From the NCBI GenBank assembly GCA_938046705.1, contig CALIWP010000011.1, positions 1 through 10,691 on the forward strand: a stretch of DNA of 10,691 nucleotides, written 5' to 3'. Position numbers and translations under genes: made by a program. This DNA is from an uncultured Campylobacter sp. (GTDB lineage: Bacteria > Campylobacterota > Campylobacteria > Campylobacterales > Campylobacteraceae). Of this stretch, positions 1 through 6,067 are shown piece by piece; the first letter of the stretch is position 1; every line of letters begins with the position of its first letter. The notes under the pieces are model-generated. The model worked only from the letters and a program-made list of their open reading frames with translations, did not search any database and had not been told where the DNA came from.

Positions 1-81
1 GCGATCGTCGCCGGATCTATGCTTGCTCTTTTTGCGACGCTAGCGGGATTGTTTTATTTTCTAGGCAAACGGCGCGAGTAA
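1..81 (+). CDS. C-terminal end of a membrane protein (partial, 5' end outside window)
   Basis: Frame 1 is open from the first base and ends with TAA at 79-81, giving 26 residues. They form one hydrophobic segment (AIVAGSMLALFATLAGLFYF) followed by a short basic tail, LGKRRE. This looks like a last transmembrane helix with a positively charged end facing the cytoplasm. The family cannot be named from so little. The gene runs convergently to the macAB-outer membrane factor operon and so is not part of it. The alternative is a chance open frame, but the clean helix-plus-basic-tail pattern and the hairpin just after the stop favour a real gene. Confidence 0.6.
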   Translation, partial: AIVAGSMLALFATLAGLFYFLGKRRE

Positions 82-98
82 ATTTGTAAGGTCATTTG

Positions 99-122
99 CG
101 GCTAGCTAAATTTAACTAGCCG
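99..122. terminator. Palindromic hairpin between convergent genes
   Basis: CGGCTAG at 99-105 pairs with CTAGCCG at 116-122, and the A/T core between them is also self-complementary apart from one mismatch (C106/A115). The result is an almost perfect 24-base palindrome, 17 bases after the stop of the upstream plus-strand gene. No clear T-run follows on either strand, so it is at best a weak or bidirectional terminator. It could instead be a simple mRNA 3'-end-protecting stem. Confidence 0.35.
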
Positions 123-151
123 TCAAATTCGCTGCAAATTTAACTCACCTC

Positions 152-179
152 AAAACCAAAACCGCAAATCAGGCGCGGT
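152..179 (-). terminator. Possible Rho-independent terminator of the macAB-OMF operon
   Basis: Read on the minus strand, ACCGC (179-175) and GCGGT (165-161) form a 5-bp GC-rich stem with a 9-base loop. A T-rich stretch with two Gs follows (TTTGGTTTT, 160-152). It begins about 10 bases after the stop codon of the outer membrane factor gene. The stem is short, so confidence is moderate. Confidence 0.4.
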
Positions 180-189
180 ATAACCAAAT

Positions 190-1539
190 TTACTCCGCTT
201 TTCCCGCCGTTGATTTATAGATACCGATTTCATCTTGCAAAATTTTATACTTTTGCGCGAGTGCGCCGATCCTACCTTCAAGTAGCGAATTTTGCGCCTC
301 CAGATAGTTTTTCAGCTCGGTTTTGCCGTAGTCGTATTTGAGTTTATATATGTCGCTGATGGAGCTTAAATTTCGCAAATTTTCGTTTAAATTTCGCAAG
401 ACAGCTTCGTCTTTTTGCAAATTTTTATAGCTCGCGTCGATCTCGTTTAGCGCGGTCGTTAGCGTCTGCGCGTAGTTTAGCTTCATCGCTTCAAACTCAA
501 GCTCGGAGATTTTTAGCTTTGATTTAAGCTTAGAGTAGTTTAAAAACGGCAAATTTATCGCGATATTTCCGCTTAAGAAATTTAGCTTAAGCCCCTCGCT
601 CGCGCTATCTCCGCTACCGCTAAGACCCGCGCCTACCGTGATGCTTGGATAAAAGTTTTTTTCGCTAACCTTGACTCCCAAAAGCGCCTCTTTGATGCGC
701 GAGATCGCGGCTTGCAAATCGGGACGCGCGCCGATAACGTAAAGCGGCACGTTTAAATTTACGCCCTGAGGCGAGATATCGCTCAAATTTCCGCTTAAAT
801 TTAGTTCAAACTCAGGCCTAACATTTAGTAGATTTCTTAGCGTTTTTTCCGCCGCGTCAAGGCTCTTGTTCGCGTTTAAAATTCTATTTTTAGCCGAGAT
901 TACGGAGCTTTTTATTTGCTTTAGGCTTAGCTCTTCTTCTTTGCCGAGCTCAAATTTGGCCTTTATGATGGCTTCTAACTCCTCGTAGTTTTTTAGAGTT
1001 TTTTCGTATAGATTTATGCTCTCTTTTTGATATTTCGCTTCAAAATACGCATCCGCGACGGAGTTAATGAGCGCGAGTCTGGCAGCCTCTAGATCATATT
1101 TCGTCGCGTTTGCTTCCCACATGGCGGCGTCTGCGGAGTTTGCGAGCTTGCGCCACAGATCGATTTCGTAGCTTAGCGAGATGCCGCTTTTGTAGCTTTC
1201 GTTCCAGCTACCGCCCGTTTTTATATTTTTACCCGTTTCCGCGCCCAAATTTGCATTAAAGCTAGGCACGAGATCGGCCTGTAAGACGCCTGCTTGCGCG
1301 AGGGCTTTATTTACCGCGATGGCTGATTTTGCCAGATCTATATTATTTTTTAGCGCGAGGCTGATTAGCTCGTTTAGCCTAGGTTCGTTATAGCCTCGCC
1401 ACCACTCGCGCTCCAGCCTAAAATTTGCCGTCAAATTTGCGTCGTCTTTTAGCAAAATTTGCTCGTAGTTTTCGTTTATCTGCGTTACCGCGCAGCCGCC
1501 GAGCAAAAAGGCGGCTAGGATTATGGAGATTTTTTTCAT
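190..1539 (-). CDS. TolC/NodT-family outer membrane efflux lipoprotein (macAB partner)
   Basis: This is the outer membrane channel of the tripartite exporter encoded with macA and macB. The 449 residues start with a lipoprotein signal; LLGGC puts the lipidated cysteine at residue 16. The mature protein opens with the typical OMF motif WWRGYNEPRLNELI (46-59) and AL..N.DL, then the YEIDLWRKL strand-turn (124-132). Two repeats of long Ala/Leu/Lys/Glu-rich helices follow, which build the periplasmic tunnel of the trimer; length is normal for the family. The ATG lies one base after the macB stop. A good Shine-Dalgarno AAGGGA (1550-1545) lies inside the last macB codons, so translation is probably coupled. 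Position and order match C. jejuni Cj0608 as I remember it. It resembles CmeC in family but not in neighbourhood. The family call is firm; the exported substrate is unknown. Confidence 0.93.
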   Translation of the reverse strand: MKKISIILAAFLLGGCAVTQINENYEQILLKDDANLTANFRLEREWWRGYNEPRLNELISLALKNNIDLAKSAIAVNKALAQAGVLQADLVPSFNANLGAETGKNIKTGGSWNESYKSGISLSYEIDLWRKLANSADAAMWEANATKYDLEAARLALINSVADAYFEAKYQKESINLYEKTLKNYEELEAIIKAKFELGKEEELSLKQIKSSVISAKNRILNANKSLDAAEKTLRNLLNVRPEFELNLSGNLSDISPQGVNLNVPLYVIGARPDLQAAISRIKEALLGVKVSEKNFYPSITVGAGLSGSGDSASEGLKLNFLSGNIAINLPFLNYSKLKSKLKISELEFEAMKLNYAQTLTTALNEIDASYKNLQKDEAVLRNLNENLRNLSSISDIYKLKYDYGKTELKNYLEAQNSLLEGRIGALAQKYKILQDEIGIYKSTAGKAE

Positions 1540-1540
1540 T

Positions 1541-3478
1541 TTATTCCCTTGAAAGAGCGTCGATCGGATTTAGCTTTGAGGCGCTGCGAGCGGGCATGTA
1601 GCCGAAAATCACGCCTATCGCGCTAGAGACGGCGAGCGCGACCACGATAGAGGTCTGCGAAAATATCATCTTGATGCCGGGCGCGAAATTTTCCGCGAGA
1701 TAGCCGATACCAAAGGCCGACCCGACGCCGATGAGTCCGCCGATGAGACACAGCAGCACCGCCTCTATCAAAAACTGCTCTAGGATATTTCCCTGACGCG
1801 CGCCGATCGCCATCCTGATGCCGATCTCTTTGGTGCGCTCGGTTACGGAGACTAGCATGATATTCATCACGCCGATGCCGCCCACCAGCAGCGAGATAAA
1901 GGCGATACAAGAGATCAGCAGCGTCATAGTCCTCGTAGTCTCCTCGATCGTTTTTTTGATCGTGTCGGAGTTTCTGGTGAAAAAGTCCTTTTTACCGTGC
2001 TTTGCGGTTAAAATTTCCGTTAAACTCTGCTCTGCTATTTGCGCGTTTACGTTATCTTTTACCTTAACCGTGATGGACGATAGGTGCCTATCGCCGGTTA
2101 GTTTGTTTATGACCGCTGTATAGGTAGAAAACGTGCGCAGAGTGCTGGAGTCTGCGAACATATTGTCGTTTTTGGCTACTACGCCGATGATTTTAAAGGG
2201 GCGTTTGTTAAAAAGCACCGTTTTACCTAACGGATCTTCGTTTTTAAAAAACTGTTCCTGAGTTGGCTGATCTATCACGATCACGGACGCCGACTCTGCG
2301 ACCTCTTGGGCGGTAAATACCCGCCCGGCCTCTACCTTGTAACCCATCACGTTTAGGCTCTCCTCGCTACCGCCTTTAATCGTAGCCGAGGCTGATTTAT
2401 TGCCATAGGTGAGCGTACCGCTAGCAGAGGCGTTTGGCGTGACGCTATCTAGATAGCCTTGCTTAGATAGCATAGTTGCGTCGCTAACGGTCAAATTTCT
2501 CACCCGCTCCGAGCGCATATCGCCAAAACCTTTGCCGTTTAGGATATCGATCGTATTAGTTCCGATACCGCGGATATCGGAGAGTATCTGCTCCTGCGAG
2601 CCCTGCCCTAGCGCTACGACGCAGATAACCGAGGTGATGCCGATGATGATGCCAAGCATCGTTAGCGCCGAGCGCAGTTTATGGCTAAGGATCGCGTTTA
2701 TCGACATTTTAAAGCTCTCGATAAACTGATCTTTGTAAAAGCTAAAGATATTTTTTTGCTTTGGCGCCGGTTTTTCGGAGGCGAAAATTTCCTCGCTTTT
2801 TACCGTATCGCTCAAAATTTTACCGTCTTTTATCTCGATAACGCGGTTTGCGTATGCGGCGATATTTGGGTCGTGCGTGACGATGATGATGGTGTGGCCT
2901 TGCTTGTGTAAATTTGTTAAAATTTCCATCACCATGAGGCCGCTTTTGCTATCTAGCGCACCCGTCGGCTCGTCTGCGAGGATGATCTCGCCGCCGTTAA
3001 TAAGCGCTCTAGCGATCGAGACTCGCTGCTGCTGCCCGCCGCTAAGTTTACTAGGCATATTTTGCAGCTTTTCACCAAGCCCCAAACCTTCTAAAAGCTC
3101 GCCGGCCTTTTTATCGCGATCTTTTTTAGAAACGCCCGCATATACGCTAGGTAGTGCCACGTTTTGCAGCGTGGTTAGCGTAGATAGCAGGTTATAGCGC
3201 TGAAATATAAAACCGAATTTTTCTCTGCGCAAACGCGCTAGCTCGTCGCCTTCAAATTTAGATATGTCGCGCTCTTCTAGCAGATATTGCCCGCCGCTTG
3301 GATTATCCAGGCAGCCAAGGATGTTCATGAGCGTGGATTTACCCGATCCGCTTTGTCCGATGATAGCGATAAACTCGCCCTTTTTTATGGTTAAATTTAC
3401 GTCCTTTAGCGCGTCAAATACGTTATCGCCGAGTTTAAATTTCTTGCTTAAATTTTTAAGTTCTATCAAATTTTTCAA
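1541..3478 (-). CDS. macB: MacB-type ABC transporter, ATPase fused to permease
   Basis: Inner membrane ATP-driven component that powers export through MacA and the outer membrane factor by mechanotransmission. The nucleotide-binding domain is at residues 1-225: Walker A GQSGSGKST (41-49), Q-loop Q93, signature LSGGQQQR (145-152), Walker B IILADE with catalytic E170, and switch H202. The MacB/FtsX half follows: TM1 about 273-291, a large periplasmic domain about 292-515, then three helices at about 518-545, 567-594 and 608-628. The conserved cytoplasmic stretch ERTKEIGIRMAIGA is at 547-560 and the family-typical end ARSASKLNPIDALSRE closes the protein. Its 645 residues match E. coli MacB in size. 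All catalytic residues are present, so it should be active. The start is TTG at 3478, because the next in-frame Met lies beyond Walker A. AAGG, 7 nt upstream and overlapping the macA stop, supports this start. It corresponds to C. jejuni Cj0607 by order. Confidence 0.95.
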   Translation of the reverse strand: MKNLIELKNLSKKFKLGDNVFDALKDVNLTIKKGEFIAIIGQSGSGKSTLMNILGCLDNPSGGQYLLEERDISKFEGDELARLRREKFGFIFQRYNLLSTLTTLQNVALPSVYAGVSKKDRDKKAGELLEGLGLGEKLQNMPSKLSGGQQQRVSIARALINGGEIILADEPTGALDSKSGLMVMEILTNLHKQGHTIIIVTHDPNIAAYANRVIEIKDGKILSDTVKSEEIFASEKPAPKQKNIFSFYKDQFIESFKMSINAILSHKLRSALTMLGIIIGITSVICVVALGQGSQEQILSDIRGIGTNTIDILNGKGFGDMRSERVRNLTVSDATMLSKQGYLDSVTPNASASGTLTYGNKSASATIKGGSEESLNVMGYKVEAGRVFTAQEVAESASVIVIDQPTQEQFFKNEDPLGKTVLFNKRPFKIIGVVAKNDNMFADSSTLRTFSTYTAVINKLTGDRHLSSITVKVKDNVNAQIAEQSLTEILTAKHGKKDFFTRNSDTIKKTIEETTRTMTLLISCIAFISLLVGGIGVMNIMLVSVTERTKEIGIRMAIGARQGNILEQFLIEAVLLCLIGGLIGVGSAFGIGYLAENFAPGIKMIFSQTSIVVALAVSSAIGVIFGYMPARSASKLNPIDALSRE

Positions 3479-3485
3479 GACTTAG

Positions 3486-3490
3486 CCTTA
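3486..3490 (-). promoter_or_regulatory. Ribosome binding site fixing the macB TTG start
   Basis: On the minus strand TAAGG overlaps the macA stop codon TAA (3490-3488). Its last G is 7 nt before the TTG at 3478. This makes TTG the credible start and suggests the ribosome finishing macA re-initiates on macB. The Sel1 lipoprotein gene uses the same arrangement, TAAGG-CTAA followed by TTG. Confidence 0.6.
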
Positions 3491-4699
3491 GAACTTCATT
3501 CTTCTTTTTTCTTTTTCGAGCATTTCGCTGATTTCAGCCGCCGAATTTTGCTTCGTCACGACCTCCTCGCCCTCCTCTACTCCGCTTAAAATTTGAGTTT
3601 TTAGGCTATCGATTAGTCCCGTTTGCACCTCTCTTCGCTCGGCTGTTTCTAGTCCGTTTTCGTCTCTTTTTAGCACGTAGACTACGCTTTTACCATCCTC
3701 TTTTTTGACGGCTATCGAGGGCACTATGACGGCATCTTTAGCGCTATCTAGGATGATTGTGTTTTGCGTAGTCATACCGATCCTTAGCGTGCCGTCCGGG
3801 TTATCTACGATAGCTTTGGCGTAGTAGTAGATCGCCGAACTACTCGAGCTTGAGGTGGTCGAGCCGGAGCTTGTAGTGGTGGAGTATTTGCCGTTGCTTA
3901 GCGTAGTGAGGCCTGGATCTATCGAGCTTATCTGAGCGTGAAATTTACGATTCGGCTCGGATAGTATCGAGTACTCGACTCTTGAGCCCACTTTTATCTT
4001 CGTGATGTCGCCCTCGGCTATCTCCATTTTTAGCTGCACTTTGCTTAGATCGGCGATATTTACGATAGTGGGCGTAGTTTGGTTTGAGTTTACGGTTTGC
4101 CCCTCCTCGACCTGCACGGAGACCACGACGCCGTCTTTTGGAGCCGTGATTTTAGTGTAGCCAAGGTCGATTTGAGCGGTGTTTAGAGAGATTTTAGCCT
4201 GCACGATTTGCGCCTCGATCTCTTTTAGCGAGGCTTCGTTTGCGGCTAGGGTATTTTTAGCGTTTTCAAACTCCTCTTTTGAGGTTGCGTTTTTGGCAAA
4301 AAGCTCTTGCTCGCGCTTAAATTTGGTCTTTGAAATCTCAAGCGCAACTTTGGCCGAATTTAACTTCGCTTCGTAAATACCAAGCTGCGCTTTTTTGGTA
4401 TCTACGTTATTTTGCTGAGTCGCGGAGTCGATTTCTGCTATCATATCGCCGGCTTTTACGACGTCGCCGAGCTTTACGTAGAGCTTTTTGATCTGGCCGC
4501 CTACCTGCGCGCCAACATCGATTAGCTCAGTAGCATAGATTTCGCCGTTGCTTTCAATACTTTTTACCAGTTCGCCGCGAACGGCTTTTGAGGTGATAAA
4601 CTGATCGCCTTGCGGAACGTTAAAATTTTTATCGTAAAAATAGTAACCGACCCCAGCCAGCACGGCTAAAACCGCGATAAATTTGATAAATTTCTTCAT
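3488..4699 (-). CDS. macA: MacA-type periplasmic adaptor (HlyD/RND membrane fusion protein)
   Basis: Adaptor linking MacB in the inner membrane to the outer membrane channel. Numbering from the ATG at 4699 gives 403 residues. One N-terminal membrane anchor lies at about 6-22. Two half-lipoyl motifs at about 59-92 (VGAQVGGQIKKLYVKLGDVV) and 181-204 (TKITAPKDGVV) flank an alpha-hairpin at 93-178 rich in Ala, Lys and Glu. A beta-barrel and membrane-proximal domain complete the protein. A low-complexity Ser/Thr/Gly insert, residues 273-288, sits in the beta-barrel region. The frame can be extended 14 codons to a TTG at 4741, but that TTG lies upstream of the TATAAT at 4736-4731, so the transcript would not include it. 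The ATG leaves a sensible 25-nt leader. Its stop is 9 bp before macB. The order matches C. jejuni Cj0606. Confidence 0.93.
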   Translation of the reverse strand: MKKFIKFIAVLAVLAGVGYYFYDKNFNVPQGDQFITSKAVRGELVKSIESNGEIYATELIDVGAQVGGQIKKLYVKLGDVVKAGDMIAEIDSATQQNNVDTKKAQLGIYEAKLNSAKVALEISKTKFKREQELFAKNATSKEEFENAKNTLAANEASLKEIEAQIVQAKISLNTAQIDLGYTKITAPKDGVVVSVQVEEGQTVNSNQTTPTIVNIADLSKVQLKMEIAEGDITKIKVGSRVEYSILSEPNRKFHAQISSIDPGLTTLSNGKYSTTTSSGSTTSSSSSSAIYYYAKAIVDNPDGTLRIGMTTQNTIILDSAKDAVIVPSIAVKKEDGKSVVYVLKRDENGLETAERREVQTGLIDSLKTQILSGVEEGEEVVTKQNSAAEISEMLEKEKRRMKF

Positions 4700-4730
4700 T
4701 TTTCTCGCTTTATTTAATTTAAAATGCGCG

Positions 4731-4736
4731 ATTATA
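4731..4736 (-). promoter_or_regulatory. -10 box of the macA operon promoter
   Basis: Perfect TATAAT on the minus strand, preceded by a T-run (ATTTTTGTA), as is usual for Campylobacter sigma-70 promoters, which often lack a -35 consensus. Transcription would start near 4724. Thirty-one bases separate the box from the ATG at 4699. A direct repeat (4764-4748) lies 11 bp upstream, where an activator could replace the -35 element. Confidence 0.65.
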
Positions 4737-4747
4737 TACAAAAATGC

Positions 4748-4764
4748 GTTAAGGCGATGTTAAG
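4748..4764 (-). promoter_or_regulatory. Direct-repeat operator upstream of macA (predicted response-regulator site)
   Basis: The minus strand reads CTTAAC-ATCGC-CTTAAC: two perfect hexamers with an 11-bp period, spanning 4764-4748. The downstream copy is 11 bp from the TATAAT. An 11-bp period puts both half-sites on one DNA face, the usual arrangement for OmpR/PhoB-family activators at the -35 region. The form matches the repeat before the gene at 5822 (TTTCAC-N5-TTTCAC), differing only at the first position and the C/A position of each half. Binding by the regulator encoded at 6067-6729 is inferred. Confidence 0.55.
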
Positions 4765-4805
4765 TAATTCAACTAAATTTTATTTTTCTTTAATGCTAGC
4801 CGCCG

Positions 4806-4811
4806 TATAAT
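4806..4811 (+). promoter_or_regulatory. -10 box of the AEC transporter gene
   Basis: Perfect TATAAT on the plus strand, 34 bases before the ATG at 4846, with a T-rich stretch (TTTTATTTTTCTTT) about 17 bp upstream and no convincing -35 hexamer. It is divergent from the macA promoter about 70 bp away. The leader carries only a weak GGA (4835-4837) as ribosome binding site. Confidence 0.55.
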
Positions 4812-4845
4812 CGGTTTTTTAAAATTTATAACTCGGATTACGCAA

Positions 4846-5757
4846 ATGTTTACGCAATTATTATCTATTTTTATCATTATCGCTTCCGGCTACGGGGCGA
4901 AAAAATTTAAGGTCTTTGAGCAAAAAAACGCCTCCGTATTCATAAACTACGCGCTTTGCTTCGCGCTTCCGGCGCTGATTTTCGATAAAATTTACCACGT
5001 AAACATCGACACTACGCTTATCAACGTCATCGCCACGGGCTTTGCCTGTTCGATGCTGGGCGCTGCGGCGATATTTTTGGCGTGCAGATTTTTAAAATTT
5101 AACAAAGCCACCACCGTGAGCGCCGTACTGCTCGGAATGTTTGGAAACACCGTATTTATGGGTATGCCTATCATTAAGGGTTTTTTCGGCGAGGACGCGA
5201 TGAACGAAGTTATCTTTTACGATCAGCTAGCCACCTCGATCCCGATTAGCATTTTTGGCCCTTTTATCCTGGCTTTCGGCGCTCCGGCGAAGGTTTCGCT
5301 CGTGCAAAACGTTATGAAAGTGATCAAATTCCCGCCGTTTGTTGCGCTTATTTTAGGCTTTTTGCTCCGCGGCGTTCCGCTTCCAAAGGTGCTATTTGAC
5401 GCGCTTACGCTTTTTGCGCAAAGCGTCGTTCCCGTCGCTCTTTTTGCGATCGGCATCGGGCTAGGCTTTCGCAGTATCAAGAGCTGCTACAAATCAACGG
5501 CCGTGGTAATCGCGGGCAAGATGCTACTGGCGCCTTTTATTTTTATATTAGTCACGATAGTTTTTGGCGTAAATTTCGGTCAAATTTGGATGATAGGCAT
5601 CCTTCAGTGCGCCATGCCGCCGATGGTGCTAGCAAGCGCGATGATCATGAAAGCAGAGCTTGATAGCCAGCTAGCCGTAGCCGCAGTAGCCGTGGGAGTG
5701 GCGTTTAGCTTTATTAGCCTGCCGCTTTTATCGTATGTATTTAGCTTGATGGCTTAA
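4846..5757 (+). CDS. AEC-family membrane transporter (Mem_trans permease)
   Basis: A 303-residue, very hydrophobic protein with about ten predicted helices in two five-helix halves, which is the auxin efflux carrier (AEC) fold. Family marks are the N-terminal amphipathic start MFTQLLSIFIIIASGYGAK, the discontinuous-helix motif GNTVFMGMPII at 100-110, and the second-half counterpart QCAMPPMVLASAM at 254-266. AEC members in bacteria often move dicarboxylates such as malate or malonate, or amino-acid derivatives. Nothing here fixes the substrate. The start follows a good -10 box and is the first ATG in frame. Its stop lies one base before the direct-repeat operator of the next operon and no terminator is seen between them, so some read-through into the downstream two-component operon is possible. 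Confidence 0.88.
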   Translation: MFTQLLSIFIIIASGYGAKKFKVFEQKNASVFINYALCFALPALIFDKIYHVNIDTTLINVIATGFACSMLGAAAIFLACRFLKFNKATTVSAVLLGMFGNTVFMGMPIIKGFFGEDAMNEVIFYDQLATSIPISIFGPFILAFGAPAKVSLVQNVMKVIKFPPFVALILGFLLRGVPLPKVLFDALTLFAQSVVPVALFAIGIGLGFRSIKSCYKSTAVVIAGKMLLAPFIFILVTIVFGVNFGQIWMIGILQCAMPPMVLASAMIMKAELDSQLAVAAVAVGVAFSFISLPLLSYVFSLMA

Positions 5758-5758
5758 A

Positions 5759-5775
5759 TTTCACGCTCGTTTCAC
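5759..5775 (+). promoter_or_regulatory. Direct-repeat operator (DccR-box-like) before the small repeat protein operon
   Basis: TTTCAC-GCTCG-TTTCAC: two perfect hexamers with an 11-bp period, starting one base after the stop of the AEC gene. It contains TTCAC-N6-TTCAC, which I recall as the consensus over the -35 region of C. jejuni DccRS-controlled promoters. A -10-like TAAACT lies 10 bp downstream (5786-5791). A second candidate, CATAAA, lies 21 bp downstream (5797-5802). The first gives the same layout as macA, with 30 nt from hexamer to ATG. Function is inferred from position and spacing. Confidence 0.65.
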
Positions 5776-5785
5776 GTTTCTTGGC

Positions 5786-5791
5786 TAAACT
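5786..5791 (+). promoter_or_regulatory. Probable -10 hexamer of the activated operon promoter
   Basis: TAAACT matches the TATAAT consensus at four of six positions. It lies 10 bp after the direct repeat and 30 nt before the ATG at 5822, which overlays closely on the macA promoter (11 bp and 31 nt). A weak -10 with no -35 fits a promoter that needs an activator. Confidence 0.4.
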
Positions 5792-5810
5792 TCCATCATA
5801 AATTTTCTTA

Positions 5811-5816
5811 AAGGAG
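5811..5816 (+). promoter_or_regulatory. Strong Shine-Dalgarno for the small repeat protein
   Basis: AAGGAG, with 5 nt before the ATG at 5822, is the strongest ribosome binding site in the window. It predicts much higher translation of the small periplasmic protein than of the regulator genes that follow it. Confidence 0.75.
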
Positions 5817-5821
5817 ATGCT

Positions 5822-6067
5822 ATGAAAAAGTTAGCTTTAGTTGCGCTTAGCGCGTTGTTCGTTACAGGTTCTATCTTTGCCGCCGAGATGAAAGGCGATA
5901 TGATGGAGAAAAAAGATACCATGATGGAAAAGAAGGACGCCATGATGGAGAAAAAAGACGATATGATGATAAAAAAGGACGAAATGAAAGGCGACATGAA
6001 AGAGATGAAAGACGATATGGGTAAAAAGAAAGACGATATGAAAGACATGAAAAAGGATAAGATGTAA
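5822..6067 (+). CDS. Small secreted Met/Lys/Asp-rich repeat protein (MXKDX-like)
   Basis: An 81-residue protein. Residues 1-20/21 form a Sec signal peptide (MKK, hydrophobic core ALVALSALFV, cleavage near SIFA-A). Of the roughly 60 mature residues, 54 are Met, Lys, Asp or Glu (16 Met, 19 Lys, 13 Asp, 6 Glu), with no Cys, His or aromatics. Four tandem heptads MMEKKDx fill 27-54, followed by looser MKxD units to the C-terminal Met. This resembles the small secreted 'pentapeptide MXKDX repeat' proteins (function unknown, named from memory). The charge pattern suggests a single extended helix in the periplasm. Its stop overlaps the response regulator start (TAATG), so it is the first gene of a two-component operon, behind a putative activator box. 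A role as a methionine oxidation sink or Cu/Ag binder is possible but unproven. A composition-only match to other charged repeat proteins cannot be excluded. Confidence 0.85.
   Translation: MKKLALVALSALFVTGSIFAAEMKGDMMEKKDTMMEKKDAMMEKKDDMMIKKDEMKGDMKEMKDDMGKKKDDMKDMKKDKM
5900..5983 (+). repeat. Four tandem 21-bp coding repeats (heptapeptide MMEKKDx)
   Basis: Units at 5900-5920, 5921-5941, 5942-5962 and 5963-5983 encode MMEKKDT, MMEKKDA, MMEKKDD and MMIKKDE. Each begins ATGATG. The units differ mainly at synonymous positions (GAG/GAA, AAA/AAG, GAT/GAC), so the peptide pattern is kept while the DNA has drifted. This argues for selection on the protein rather than recent duplication. Confidence 0.85.

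Noticed and set aside
1623..3485. Several open frames of 65-106 codons opposite or out of frame with macB
   Set aside because: They are shadows of a strongly conserved gene, with no ribosome binding sites or recognisable domains.
4700..4741. N-terminal extension of MacA from a TTG start
   Set aside because: The TTG lies upstream of the TATAAT at 4736-4731 and would not be transcribed. The extension is not signal-like, while the ATG at 4699 begins a normal membrane anchor.
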